From assembly GCA_050944055.1 (NCBI GenBank), contig JBMNQI010000043.1, forward strand, positions 1 to 20,684: 20,684 nt of DNA, read 5' to 3'. Under the pieces are notes generated by a model that saw only the letters and a program-made list of their open reading frames with translations, had not been told where the DNA came from and ran no database searches. Positions 6,967-15,182 of the stretch are shown here, piece by piece. How positions within the stretch are numbered: position 1 is the first letter of the stretch; every line of letters begins with the position of its first letter. The position numbers and the translations under genes were made by a program. The stretch is from JBMNQI01 sp050944055 (lineage in GTDB: Bacteria; Bacillota; Clostridia; Oscillospirales; Oscillospiraceae).

Positions 6967-7443
6967 TCAGGCAAGGACAGCGTTGATTCTTTCCTCGACT
7001 TCCTCAAAGCTGCAGCCCTGAGAAAGCACAATTTCCGAGATTAGTATCTGTTTAGCCGAGTGGAGCATTTTGCGCTCCCCTGTGGAAAGTCCCTTCTCCC
7101 CGTCTCTGGCCATGAGCCCTTTGATTACGCGCGCAACCTCGATCAGGTCGCCGCTTTTGATCCTGATCATATTCTCACGGTAGCGCCTGTTCCAATTCTG
7201 GGTCATATCTACCTCGATATCGGCCATGGAATTGATAATTTCCTCAGCCTCGTCCGGGCATACGACGCTGCGCACGCCGATATCCTCGCAGTTGTCCGTC
7301 GGGATCATGACCGTCATATTGCCGACCTGCAGTTTCAGAACATAGTATGTCCTGTTGACGCCATTCATCCTTTTTTCAACTATGCTGTCAATCACACCCG
7401 CTCCGTGCATCGGATGAACAATCTTGTCGCCAACTGAATACAT
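6967..7443 (-). CDS. CarD/CdnL-family RNA polymerase-binding regulator
   Basis: This 158-residue protein has an N-terminal Tudor-like RNA polymerase-interacting domain (about 1-60, opening YSVGDKIVHPMHGAGVI) and a helical C-terminal domain (about 65-158). The latter carries NWNRRYRENM, IKSGDLIEVARVIKGL and the GLSTGERKML segment typical of CarD/CdnL. Family members bind the polymerase beta subunit and stabilise open promoter complexes, notably at rRNA promoters. The ATG at 7441-7443 has GAGAGGA upstream. It heads a carD-ispD-ispF operon, a known arrangement in Firmicutes, driven by a strong promoter at 7535-7563. Confidence 0.93.
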   Translation of the reverse strand: MYSVGDKIVHPMHGAGVIDSIVEKRMNGVNRTYYVLKLQVGNMTVMIPTDNCEDIGVRSVVCPDEAEEIINSMADIEVDMTQNWNRRYRENMIRIKSGDLIEVARVIKGLMARDGEKGLSTGERKMLHSAKQILISEIVLSQGCSFEEVEERINAVLA

Positions 7444-7515
7444 CTTCCGTCCTCTCTTCCGGTAACCATTAACACTGCTGTAATTAATGAAGCCAAAATT
7501 TTTTTAAATTCCATC

Positions 7516-7544
7516 TTGACAATTTACAATCTTTATTATATATT
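7516..7544 (+). promoter_or_regulatory. Candidate plus-strand promoter overlapping the carD promoter
   Basis: A consensus TTGACA at 7516-7521 and TATATT at 7539-7544 are 17 bp apart on the plus strand. Its -10 box overlaps the minus-strand -10 box of carD. No plus-strand gene follows; transcription would run antisense into the end of pyrE. It may be an AT-rich chance match. Confidence 0.4.
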
Positions 7545-7563
7545 ATCATTTTCATTTTTGCAA
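7535..7563 (-). promoter_or_regulatory. Sigma-A promoter of carD-ispD-ispF
   Basis: On the minus strand TTGCAA (7558-7563) and a perfect TATAAT (7535-7540) are 17 bp apart, in an AT-rich gap between pyrE and carD. The start would be near 7528, giving a leader of about 85 nt. This is one of the best promoters in the window. Confidence 0.7.
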
Positions 7564-7622
7564 GTGAAATTTTAGGCTTCCCGGAATCGGCGGAAATAAA
7601 CTCATTTATTTGGCGGTTCCTG

Positions 7623-8267
7623 TCACATAGTTCTCATCCAGCTCTGATCTTCGGGGTCATTTCGGAATTTTAATAGGCGCCTTGTGTCTTCCTTATCGAT
7701 TACGCCGCGCAGAACGGCGACCTCAAGCAGCGCGTCGTAATTGGAGAGCGAGACATTTTTTATTCCGGCCTTTTCAAGGTTTATCAGGCCTTTTTTCATG
7801 CCGTATGTGAATATGGACGCTATGCCGAGGACTTCTGCTCCGGCCTCCCGGAGGACCTGCGCCGTTTCAATCGCCGAAGAGGCGGTGGATATGAGATCCT
7901 CCACCACGACGGCCTTCTGCCCCGGCAGGATACGGCCCTCGATGCGGTTATTGCGCCCGTGATCCTTGGCGCTTCCCCGCACGTAACCCATAGGAAGGCC
8001 CAGGCGCTCCGCCGCCAGCGCGGCGTGGCCTATGCCGGCCGTGCTTGTGCCGGCTAAAAATTCGCAGTTTGGATAATTTGTTTTTATCATCTCCGCCAGC
8101 GCATATTCTACCTCCCTCCTCTCGCTTACGGTGGAGAGTATAATGCGGTTGTCGCAGTATATGGGCGATTTTATCCCGCTCGCCCAGGTAAAAGGCTCGT
8201 TCGGGCGGAGAAATACGGCTCCAATATCAAGCAAAATCTCCGCGATTCGTTTTTCCGTATTTATCAT
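7623..8267 (-). CDS. pyrE: Orotate phosphoribosyltransferase PyrE
   Basis: This 214-residue enzyme joins orotate to PRPP to give OMP, the fifth step of UMP synthesis. It has FTWASGIKSPIYCDNR near residue 23 (orotate site), the catalytic-loop region RGSAKDHGRNNRIEG near 139-153, and the PRPP-binding motif VVVEDLISTASS near 121. In that motif the usual Thr-Gly is Thr-Ala; a small substitution that probably keeps activity. ATG at 8265-8267; AGGAG lies within the end of pyrF, 5 bp upstream. It is the last gene of the pyr operon. No strong terminator follows: only an AT-rich AAATAAA/TTTATTT stem near 7597-7614. Confidence 0.95.
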   Translation of the reverse strand: MINTEKRIAEILLDIGAVFLRPNEPFTWASGIKSPIYCDNRIILSTVSERREVEYALAEMIKTNYPNCEFLAGTSTAGIGHAALAAERLGLPMGYVRGSAKDHGRNNRIEGRILPGQKAVVVEDLISTASSAIETAQVLREAGAEVLGIASIFTYGMKKGLINLEKAGIKNVSLSNYDALLEVAVLRGVIDKEDTRRLLKFRNDPEDQSWMRTM

Positions 8268-8272
8268 TTGTT

Positions 8273-8980
8273 TTACTCCTGTCCAATGAATTCAGCGGCA
8301 ATTTTCCTGTAGGCCGACTCCGGGTCCTCAGCGGCGGTTATAGGCCGCCCCACCACTATATAGTCGCTGCCGAGTTTCCGCGCTTCTTCCGGCGTCGTCA
8401 CCCTCTTTTGATCGTCGGCGCCCGAAGCGTATCGTATGCCGGGCGTAACAGTCAGAAAATCAGGTTTGCACGCCCGCTTAACCAGGGAGGCTTCAAGCGG
8501 CGAGCACACGACGCCGTCGAGCCCGCAGCCGAGCGCGTTTCTCGCGTAATGCGCCACCACATCTTCCATCTTCAGGTCTATGAGAAGCTCTCGGTTCATA
8601 AGCTCCTGAGAGGTGCTTGTAAGCTGAGTGACCGCAACAAGCAGCGGCCTTTCGCCATTTGAGCCCGCTTCCAGGCCTTCCAGAGCGGCGCGCATCATAA
8701 TAGAGCCGCCGCCCGCGTGCAGATTTGTCATATCCGCGCCCAAACGCGCCAGGTTCCGCATCGTCCTTTCAACCGTGTTGGGTATATCGTGCAGCTTCAG
8801 GTCGAGGAAAACCCTGTGCCCCATATACTTTAGCCGGCGCACGATATCAGGCCCTTCCGCGTAGAAAAGCTCCATGCCTATTTTAAGGAAAAGCCTCTCT
8901 TCCCCGATTTTTTCAAGAAATAAAAAAGTCTCCTCCGCGCTTTGAAAGTCGCAGGCGATTATTACTTCACGCTTCTTCAT
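8273..8980 (-). CDS. pyrF: Orotidine 5'-phosphate decarboxylase PyrF
   Basis: This is a 235-residue TIM-barrel enzyme that decarboxylates OMP to UMP, the last step of the pathway. The catalytic signature is complete: Asp60, Lys62 and Asp65 in FLDLKLHDIPNT. N-terminal IIACDF carries the first substrate-binding Asp, and TPGIRYASGADDQKR and VVGRPIT near the end form the phosphate-binding loop. It starts with ATG at 8978-8980, overlapping the end of pyrD by 14 bp, with GGGAGGG upstream inside pyrD. pyrE starts 5 bp after its stop. Confidence 0.96.
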   Translation of the reverse strand: MKKREVIIACDFQSAEETFLFLEKIGEERLFLKIGMELFYAEGPDIVRRLKYMGHRVFLDLKLHDIPNTVERTMRNLARLGADMTNLHAGGGSIMMRAALEGLEAGSNGERPLLVAVTQLTSTSQELMNRELLIDLKMEDVVAHYARNALGCGLDGVVCSPLEASLVKRACKPDFLTVTPGIRYASGADDQKRVTTPEEARKLGSDYIVVGRPITAAEDPESAYRKIAAEFIGQE

Positions 8981-9884
8981 GCGCCCTCCCTATATAATTA
9001 CTTATGCAGTCGATGCCGTATTCATCCAGTTTCTCAGACAGGCCGGCGATAATATTCCTGCACGCGAAAGGGTCGACAAGGTTCTGCGCCCCCACCTGCA
9101 CAGCGCTTGCCCCCGCGGCGAGAAATTCAAGCGCGTCGTCGGCGCATGCAATGCCGCCGGCGCCGATTATCGGTATGCCGACCGCCTTATAGACCTCCCA
9201 TACCATGCGCAAAGCGACAGGCTTTACGGCGGGGCCCGAAAAGCCGGCTGCTCCCGTCGAAACTATCGGCCTGCCGGTTCGCGGCTCTATGCGCATGCCC
9301 AAAAGCGTGTTTATAAGCGTCAGCCCGTCCGCCCCCGAGGCCTCGCAGGCGCGGGCTATCGCGGCTATATCGGTCACATTGGGAGTAAGCTTCATAAACA
9401 CGGGCTTTTTTACCGACTTTTTGACCGCGGCGCAGACCTGCGCCGCGGCTTTCGGGTCGGTCCCGAAGGCCATACCGCCGTGCTTCACGTTCGGGCAGCT
9501 TATATTGATTTCAAGTATTCCGATCTCATCGCAGGCGTCGAATTTCTTTGCGACCTCCACGTACTCCTCAACAGAGAAGCCCGATATATTGGCTATCGCC
9601 GGTTTATGGAAGACCTCCCGGAGCCTGGGCAGCTCCTGGTTTATGACGGCGTCGACGCCCGGGTTCTGGAGCCCTATCGCGTTGAGCATGCCGCTTGAGC
9701 ATTCGGCTATGCGCGGGGTCGGGTTGCCGAAGCGGGGCTCCAGCGTAGTGCCCTTGAGGCTGATGCTGCCCAAGATGTCGAGGTCGTAGAATTTCGCGAA
9801 CTCATAGCCGAAGCCGAAGGTGCCGGAGGCGGGGATTACGGGATTATCCAGCTCCAAACCCGCTAAACTAGTCTTAAGCTTCAT
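8967..9884 (-). CDS. pyrD: Dihydroorotate dehydrogenase, class 1B catalytic subunit PyrD
   Basis: This 305-residue FMN protein oxidises dihydroorotate to orotate. The class 1 catalytic cysteine is present as Cys130 in NISCPN. SGTFGFG near residue 20 and the FMN phosphate motif IIGAGGI near 241 are also visible, as is the substrate region SSGMLNAIGLQNPG near 63-76. The adjacent pyrK marks it as class 1B, which passes electrons to NAD+ through PyrK rather than to fumarate or quinone. I chose ATG at 9882-9884; a TTG three bases upstream is also possible. GGGGAGG is 9 nt before the ATG. pyrK ends 10 bp inside the 5' end of this gene's reading on the same strand, so the two overlap slightly and are likely translated together. 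Confidence 0.95.
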   Translation of the reverse strand: MKLKTSLAGLELDNPVIPASGTFGFGYEFAKFYDLDILGSISLKGTTLEPRFGNPTPRIAECSSGMLNAIGLQNPGVDAVINQELPRLREVFHKPAIANISGFSVEEYVEVAKKFDACDEIGILEINISCPNVKHGGMAFGTDPKAAAQVCAAVKKSVKKPVFMKLTPNVTDIAAIARACEASGADGLTLINTLLGMRIEPRTGRPIVSTGAAGFSGPAVKPVALRMVWEVYKAVGIPIIGAGGIACADDALEFLAAGASAVQVGAQNLVDPFACRNIIAGLSEKLDEYGIDCISNYIGRAHEEA

Positions 9885-10611
9885 CAAAAAGCACCTCCCC
9901 CGAATCCAGTACAGGCCCTTCGACGCAGATCCTCTTGCCGCCCGTCAGGGTTTTGCATGTGCAGCCCATGCAGGCGCCGAAGCCGCAGCCCATACGCTCC
10001 TCGAAGCTGAGCTGGCCCCTCGCTCCCATATCGTATACGGCCCGCAGCATCGGCAGCGGCCCGCAGGCGCAGTAATAATCATAGCTTTCTTCCCGCAGCG
10101 CGTCGGTGACAAAGCCCTCAATGCCTGCGCTCCCGTCCAGCGTCGCTATTACGGTTCGTATTCCGAGAGCGCAGAATTCGTCCTTCAGGAATATTTCCGC
10201 CCCGGTGTTGAAGCCGAGGACGGCAAACGGCTTCTTACCCTCGGCTATAAGGCGTTTAGCCAGGCCGTAGAGTGGGGGCACGCCCGCCCCTCCTCCGACA
10301 AGAGCAGCTTTTTCGGGGCATTTGGACGTGTCGAAGCCGTTTCCAAGTCCGCAGAGCAGGTCGAGCTTTTGCCCCGGTTTCATCCGTGACATAAGCTTCG
10401 TGCCCTCCCCGACAACTTTATATATGATTGTCAGGTTATTTCTGTCCCAGTCGCACACGCTTATCGGGCGGCGCAGGAAGAGGCCGTCTATCTTAATATT
10501 TACAAACTGGCCCGGCCGCGTTATTTCCGACGTGTCGCCGGAAAGGCTCATCCTGAACACGGACGGGGCAATCGGGTTGTTCGATATAATCTCATAGTAA
10601 GCCTGCGTCAT
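9874..10611 (-). CDS. pyrK: Dihydroorotate dehydrogenase electron-transfer subunit PyrK
   Basis: This is a 245-residue subunit with an FAD-binding beta barrel (RRPISVCDW near 50), a NAD-binding fold (VGGGAGVPPLYGLAKRL near 105), and a C-terminal [2Fe-2S] site. The cluster ligands are Cys209, Cys214, Cys217 and Cys229, spaced C-x4-C-x2-C-x11-C as in the family. It takes electrons from PyrD's FMN to NAD+ in the PyrD2K2 complex. The ATG at 10609-10611 overlaps the end of pyrC by 20 bp, with GGAGAAGG upstream. PyrK precedes PyrD here, as in many Firmicutes. Confidence 0.95.
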   Translation of the reverse strand: MTQAYYEIISNNPIAPSVFRMSLSGDTSEITRPGQFVNIKIDGLFLRRPISVCDWDRNNLTIIYKVVGEGTKLMSRMKPGQKLDLLCGLGNGFDTSKCPEKAALVGGGAGVPPLYGLAKRLIAEGKKPFAVLGFNTGAEIFLKDEFCALGIRTVIATLDGSAGIEGFVTDALREESYDYYCACGPLPMLRAVYDMGARGQLSFEERMGCGFGACMGCTCKTLTGGKRICVEGPVLDSGEVLFDEA

Positions 10612-11800
10612 TATATACCTTCTCCCCGTTTAAAAAGGTCGCTACTACCCTGCCTTTTACCTTCCAGCCCTCAAACGGCGTGCTCCGCCCCTTGCTTAAA
10701 AACTTGGAGCTGCCAATTACCCACTCCAAATTCGGATCAATAAGCGCAAGGTCGGCCGAGACGCCTCTTTTTATACCGTACGGCAGGGCAAGTACAGACG
10801 CCGGGCCGGTCGTCAGCAGTTCCAGAAGCCTTGTCATAGGCAGCTTGCCCGTAAGCACAAGTTTGGTGTGTAAAACCGCGAAAGCCGTCTCCAGGCCGAT
10901 TACGCCGTTTGCACCGGCGGCCTTTTCCTCCAAGCTGTGCGGCGCATGGTCGGTCGCTACAGCGTCCGCCGTGCCGTCGATAAGAGCCTCGACGGCGGCC
11001 TGCATGTCTTCGCGGGAGCGAAGCGGCGGGTTCATGACATAGCGCCCGTCTAAGAAATCTATATCCTCCTTGCACAAAAGGGCGTGGTGAGGCGTCACTT
11101 CGCAGGTTACGCTCAGCCCTTCATCTTTCGCCCGCCTGACGGCATTGAAGCTCTCCAGAGTCGAAGCGTGACAGATATGGAGAGGGCATGAGGTCTCGGC
11201 CGAGAGTCTTATGTCTCTTTGCACCTCGAAATACTCTTTTTCACGGTCGTCTTCCCTGCTCTCGTCTTCGCAGTGCGATGCTATCATCAAGCCTTCCGCG
11301 GCGGCGGTTTCCATTGCCTCGCGCATCAGGCTCTCGCTTTGGACGCCGCGCCCGTCGTCCGAGTAGCCGCAGACGAGGTTGGACATTGCCTTCATATCGG
11401 CGAGCTTCTCGCCCCTCTGCCCTAGTGTTATTGCGCCGTACGGAAAAACGCGTATTCGGGCGTCGCGCTTAATTATTTGCTTTTCAGCCTCCAGCGCCTC
11501 CAGGCTGTCCGGCACGGGGCTCAGGTTCGGCATGGCGCAGACAGTCGTATAGCCGCCCGCCGCGGCAGCGTATGTCCCCGAGGCGATTGTCTCCTTATGT
11601 TCGTACCCGGGCTCGCGCAGGTGGACGTGCAGGTCTATAAACCCCGGGGAGAGTATAAGCCCCCCAGCGTCTATGACGCTTCCCCATCTCTCAAGCCCGG
11701 TGCCGATTGCGGCGATAACGCCCTTGTTTACGATTACGTCGGTTTTTTTAAGCGCCCCGTCCACATAGACGAGGGCGTTTTTTATTGTGAAGCCGCTCAT
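10592..11800 (-). CDS. pyrC: Dihydroorotase PyrC (class I)
   Basis: This 402-residue metal-dependent amidohydrolase cyclises carbamoyl-aspartate to dihydroorotate. The N-terminal metal site is HVHLREPG (His58 and His60), followed by the ETI segment. SHCEDES near residue 185, ICHAST near 225 and ATDHAPH near 300 give the remaining metal and catalytic residues. The length and the Asn-Gly-rich C-terminal beta domain fit class I enzymes found in Gram-positive bacteria. RBS GGAGAG precedes the ATG at 11798-11800, 11 bp after pyrB. Its 3' end overlaps pyrK by 20 bp. Confidence 0.96.
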   Translation of the reverse strand: MSGFTIKNALVYVDGALKKTDVIVNKGVIAAIGTGLERWGSVIDAGGLILSPGFIDLHVHLREPGYEHKETIASGTYAAAAGGYTTVCAMPNLSPVPDSLEALEAEKQIIKRDARIRVFPYGAITLGQRGEKLADMKAMSNLVCGYSDDGRGVQSESLMREAMETAAAEGLMIASHCEDESREDDREKEYFEVQRDIRLSAETSCPLHICHASTLESFNAVRRAKDEGLSVTCEVTPHHALLCKEDIDFLDGRYVMNPPLRSREDMQAAVEALIDGTADAVATDHAPHSLEEKAAGANGVIGLETAFAVLHTKLVLTGKLPMTRLLELLTTGPASVLALPYGIKRGVSADLALIDPNLEWVIGSSKFLSKGRSTPFEGWKVKGRVVATFLNGEKVYNDAGLL

Positions 11801-11811
11801 TTATATCTCTC

Positions 11812-12693
11812 CTATATCTCTCCCAAAGCGCGGCATATGGCGGCCATACGCACGAAAACGCCGTTTTGCATTTGCTTGAATATGCGAGAGCGGCTGCATT
11901 CGACAACCTCGTCGGCGATCTCCACATTGCGGTTAAACGGCGCCGGGTGCATGATAATCGCGCCGGGGCGCATCCATTCAAGCTTCTCCATAGTGAGGCC
12001 GAACCGGTCGTGGTACTGCTTAGTCGTCATCTTCATTCCGGAGGCAAGCCGCTCATGCTGTATGCGAAGAAGAATGACTACGTCGCTTGAGCGCACGGCC
12101 TCCTCAAACGGGCGGTAATTGAAGCCCTGCTCCATGAACTCCTCGGGGCCGGAGGTGCAGACCCTGGCGCCCAGCCTCTGGAGCACCTCATAGTCGGTGT
12201 GGGCGACTCTTGAGTGGTATATATCCCCGATAATGGCGACGCGCAGGCCTTTAAAACTCCCGAACTCCTGCCTGATAGTCAGAAGATCGAGAAGCGACTG
12301 CGTCGGGTGGTTGCCCGTCCCGTCGCCGCCGTTTATGATCTTTGCTTTTACATGGCCAAGCAGCTGCCGGTAGTACTCGTTCTGTGAGTGGCGGATTACG
12401 ATGAGGTCGACGCCGAAGCTGTCGAACGTCTTTACCGTGTCGTAAAAGCTCTCGCCCTTGTTGAGCGAGGATAAGTCCGGGTTAAAAGAAACGACCCGCA
12501 TGCCCAGCTTCTCTTCGGCGACATTGAAGCTGTACTGGGTGCGGGTCGACGGTTCAAAAAACAGATTGGCAGCAATACGGTCCTTAAGCGTCGTATCTGT
12601 TGCCCCGTCATGGAACGCCTGAGCCCTGTCCAGTATGCTTATTATCTCCGAAACCGAAAGACTCTTCAGCTCTAACAGGTTGCCGTCATTCAT
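11812..12693 (-). CDS. pyrB: Aspartate carbamoyltransferase catalytic subunit PyrB
   Basis: This 293-residue enzyme condenses carbamoyl phosphate with aspartate, the first committed step to UMP. The carbamoyl-phosphate loop is EPSTRTQYSF (residues 48-56), and HPTQ is at 129-132. The loop reads STRTQ rather than the common STRTR; the key first Arg is kept. I chose ATG at 12691-12693 because GGAGG lies 7 nt upstream; a longer reading to 12732 would start inside the promoter. No pyrI regulatory subunit follows, so the trimer is probably not allosteric in the E. coli way. It is the first gene of the pyr operon. Confidence 0.95.
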   Translation of the reverse strand: MNDGNLLELKSLSVSEIISILDRAQAFHDGATDTTLKDRIAANLFFEPSTRTQYSFNVAEEKLGMRVVSFNPDLSSLNKGESFYDTVKTFDSFGVDLIVIRHSQNEYYRQLLGHVKAKIINGGDGTGNHPTQSLLDLLTIRQEFGSFKGLRVAIIGDIYHSRVAHTDYEVLQRLGARVCTSGPEEFMEQGFNYRPFEEAVRSSDVVILLRIQHERLASGMKMTTKQYHDRFGLTMEKLEWMRPGAIIMHPAPFNRNVEIADEVVECSRSRIFKQMQNGVFVRMAAICRALGEI

Positions 12694-12720
12694 CAGCGCG
12701 CCTCCAGACAAATTTTTTCT

Positions 12721-12749
12721 AGTATAAGACAACGGCCGGCATATTGCAA
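12721..12749 (-). promoter_or_regulatory. Sigma-A promoter of the pyr operon
   Basis: On the minus strand TTGCAA (12744-12749) and TATACT (12721-12726) are 17 bp apart, between pcrA and pyrB. A start at 12714 would begin the transcript AAUUUG after an A-run, leaving a leader of only about 21 nt to the pyrB ATG. That leader has no room for a PyrR-binding attenuator. Confidence 0.7.
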
Positions 12750-12768
12750 GAGTTTTTTGAGTTAATAG

Positions 12769-15144
12769 TCATATTCTTTTCATATGGCGTCCGGCCGTGT
12801 TTGCCATCAGGCGTTTGGTGCCCACGCTGTCGAAGGCGACCTCCAGAAGCGCGTCGTTTCCCATCTTCTGCACCGATATTACCATACCGCGGCCGAAGGC
12901 CGTGTGCTCCACTATCTCGCCCTTTTTAAACTCCTGGGCCGGGGCGGGAGAAAGCGGTTTTAGCTGCTTCGGCCTTTTCTCGGTCCTTTCTTCAAACCGT
13001 CTCGCCGTCGAGGGCGCCGGCCTGCCCGTATAAAGCACCTGCCCGGAGCGGTCAAGCTGCTCCGCAGGTATCTCCTCAATAAACCGTGACGGGCGGTTTG
13101 ACGCGGTGCGCCCGAACAGCATTCTCTGACTGGCGCATGTGAGCGTGAGCTCGTTTTTTGCGCGCGTAATGGCGACGTAGCAAAGCCGCCGCTCTTCCTC
13201 CATATCCTCTGCGCTCCCGATTGACCGCAGTCCCGGAAATATTCCGTCCTCCATGCCCACGATGAACACGCTGGGGAATTCAAGGCCCTTGGCGCTGTGT
13301 ATCGTCATCATCACGGCGGCGTCCGCGCCCGCGTCGTAGTTGTCAATATCCGAATACAGCGCGACCTCGTCCAGAAAGCCGGCGAGGGAGCCGTCGGTTT
13401 CGTTTTCGCAGTAGGCGACTATGCTGGAGCGGAGCTCGCGAACGTTTTCGGACCGCGTGCGGCTCTCGATATCGTCCTTGCTCTCCAGCATGCGCAGATA
13501 GCCCGTCTTCTCAGCGACGAGATCATAAAACTCCGGCAGCGGCATTTCGCCTTTCGCGTCATCGAGGCTGTCAATCAGCTTCGCGAACTCACCAAGCCGC
13601 GCTGCGGCGCGGGCCAGTTCCGGATAATTCTTCGCTTCGGAAACTACGCTGAAGATCGGTTTCCCCTGTTCGGCCGCGATTCTTTCGGCTAGGTTCAGCG
13701 TCACGTCTCCGATGTTCCGCGCGGGGTTGTTTATGATGCGCTTTAAGCGCACGTCGTCCGCGCGGTTATTTATTAGGCAGAGATAGGCCAGCATATCCTT
13801 GACCTCGGCCCGGTCGTAAAAGCGCGTGCCGCCCACTATCCTGTACGGTATGCCGCTGCGCTTGAAGGCGTATTCAAGCTGGTTTGACTGCGCGTTAATT
13901 CTGTAAAGTACCGCAAAGTCCGACCAGCGCCGTGTTTTTGCGTAGCCCCTTAGTATCTGTGTGGCGACGTACTGCGCTTCCTCGTTCTCGTTCATCGCCG
14001 TATACAACGAGATGCGCGAGCCCTCCGGGTTGTCTGTCCAGAGCTGTTTGCCCTTTCTGCCCTCGTTGTTTTTTATCACTGCGTTTGCGGCTGTGAGTAT
14101 GTGCTTGGTCGACCTGTAATTCTGTTCGAGCTTTATGACCGCCGCGTCCTTATACTCGTCCTCAAAACTCAGTATATTCTCAATCGTCGCGCCGCGGAAA
14201 CGATATATGCTCTGATCGTCGTCTCCCACGACGCAGATATTCCTATAACCTCCCGCGAGCAGGCGCGTCAGCAGGTATTGGAGGTTGTTCGTATCCTGGT
14301 ATTCGTCTACAAGCACGTATCGGAATTTGCGCTGGTAGTATTCCCGAACGTCCGCAAATTCCTCAAGCAGCGTAACCGTATGAGATATCATATCGTCAAA
14401 ATCGAGAGCGTTGTACTCGCGAAGCCTGCGCTGGTATTCGGCGTAGCACCGGCCTATGCATGCCATCCGGCGGTCGCCCCGCTTTTCCGCGTCGTTAATT
14501 ACGTCGTCCGGCGTCTGCCGGGCGTCCTTGGCCTTTGAAATAACGCTCAGCACCGCCTTCGGGGCGTAGACCTTGTCGTCGAGGTTCAGCGCCGACACGA
14601 CGTCCTTCATTACGCGCCTTGAATCGTCCGTATCATATACCGTGAAGGAGCGGTCGAAGCCGAGCCTGTCTATATCGCGGCGGAGTATCCTCGCGCAGGC
14701 CGAGTGGAAGGTCGAGGCCCACACGTCCTCGGCCTCGGGCCCCAGCATTGCGCTAAGGCGCGACTTAAGCTCGTTCGCCGCCTTGTTTGTGAAGGTAATA
14801 GCTATTATCGACCACGGCGGCGCGGGGTCGACGGCGCACAGTGCCTGAGCCCTGTCTTTCAGTACGGGGTCACGCGCCGCCGCGTATTCCTCGACGATTC
14901 TCAGTTCGTCGTCTCCTATGAAGGCCGGGACCTCCTCGCTGTCGCTGCCGCGCCCGTACTTTATGATGTTGGCTATGCGGTTAATAAGCACAGTCGTCTT
15001 CCCGCTGCCCGCTCCCGCCAGCAGCAGAAGAGGACCCTCGGTTTTCATGACGGCCATACGCTGCATCGGGTTTAAGCCGGAAAATTCGGCCTCAATTACC
15101 TCGCGCCGCGCCTTAATAAAACGTCTTTTTTCTTCTTCGGTCAT
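12769..15144 (-). CDS. pcrA: UvrD/PcrA-type ATP-dependent 3'-5' DNA helicase
   Basis: This is a 791-residue superfamily 1A helicase. Motifs in order: Q-motif region LNPMQRMAV (24-32), Walker A GAGSGKT (44-50), ITFTNKAA near 116, DEYQDTN (280-286), VVGDDDQSIYRFRGA near 306, QNYRST near 344, TIHSAKGLEF near 595 and VAITRAKNEL near 640. A C-terminal Tudor-like domain (GEIVEHTAFGRGMV) is preceded by a basic, Pro-rich linker. PcrA unwinds DNA during repair and clears recombinase and stalled polymerase. Between Walker A and motif Ia there is an extra acidic segment of about 45 residues (about 63-108) that B. subtilis PcrA lacks. ATG at 15142-15144 with AAGGAAG upstream. Confidence 0.95.
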   Translation of the reverse strand: MTEEEKRRFIKARREVIEAEFSGLNPMQRMAVMKTEGPLLLLAGAGSGKTTVLINRIANIIKYGRGSDSEEVPAFIGDDELRIVEEYAAARDPVLKDRAQALCAVDPAPPWSIIAITFTNKAANELKSRLSAMLGPEAEDVWASTFHSACARILRRDIDRLGFDRSFTVYDTDDSRRVMKDVVSALNLDDKVYAPKAVLSVISKAKDARQTPDDVINDAEKRGDRRMACIGRCYAEYQRRLREYNALDFDDMISHTVTLLEEFADVREYYQRKFRYVLVDEYQDTNNLQYLLTRLLAGGYRNICVVGDDDQSIYRFRGATIENILSFEDEYKDAAVIKLEQNYRSTKHILTAANAVIKNNEGRKGKQLWTDNPEGSRISLYTAMNENEEAQYVATQILRGYAKTRRWSDFAVLYRINAQSNQLEYAFKRSGIPYRIVGGTRFYDRAEVKDMLAYLCLINNRADDVRLKRIINNPARNIGDVTLNLAERIAAEQGKPIFSVVSEAKNYPELARAAARLGEFAKLIDSLDDAKGEMPLPEFYDLVAEKTGYLRMLESKDDIESRTRSENVRELRSSIVAYCENETDGSLAGFLDEVALYSDIDNYDAGADAAVMMTIHSAKGLEFPSVFIVGMEDGIFPGLRSIGSAEDMEEERRLCYVAITRAKNELTLTCASQRMLFGRTASNRPSRFIEEIPAEQLDRSGQVLYTGRPAPSTARRFEERTEKRPKQLKPLSPAPAQEFKKGEIVEHTAFGRGMVISVQKMGNDALLEVAFDSVGTKRLMANTAGRHMKRI

Positions 15145-15182
15145 TTATTGCTTCCTTTTGTTTATTCAGCCTTATTTGAATA

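Noticed and set aside
7597..7614. Intrinsic terminator after pyrE
   Set aside because: The AAATAAA/TTTATTT stem is AT-only and weak, with no T-run after it. It is not good enough to call.
12694..12768. PyrR-binding attenuator ahead of pyrB
   Set aside because: The gap is only 75 bp, contains the promoter itself, and shows no terminator/antiterminator pair.
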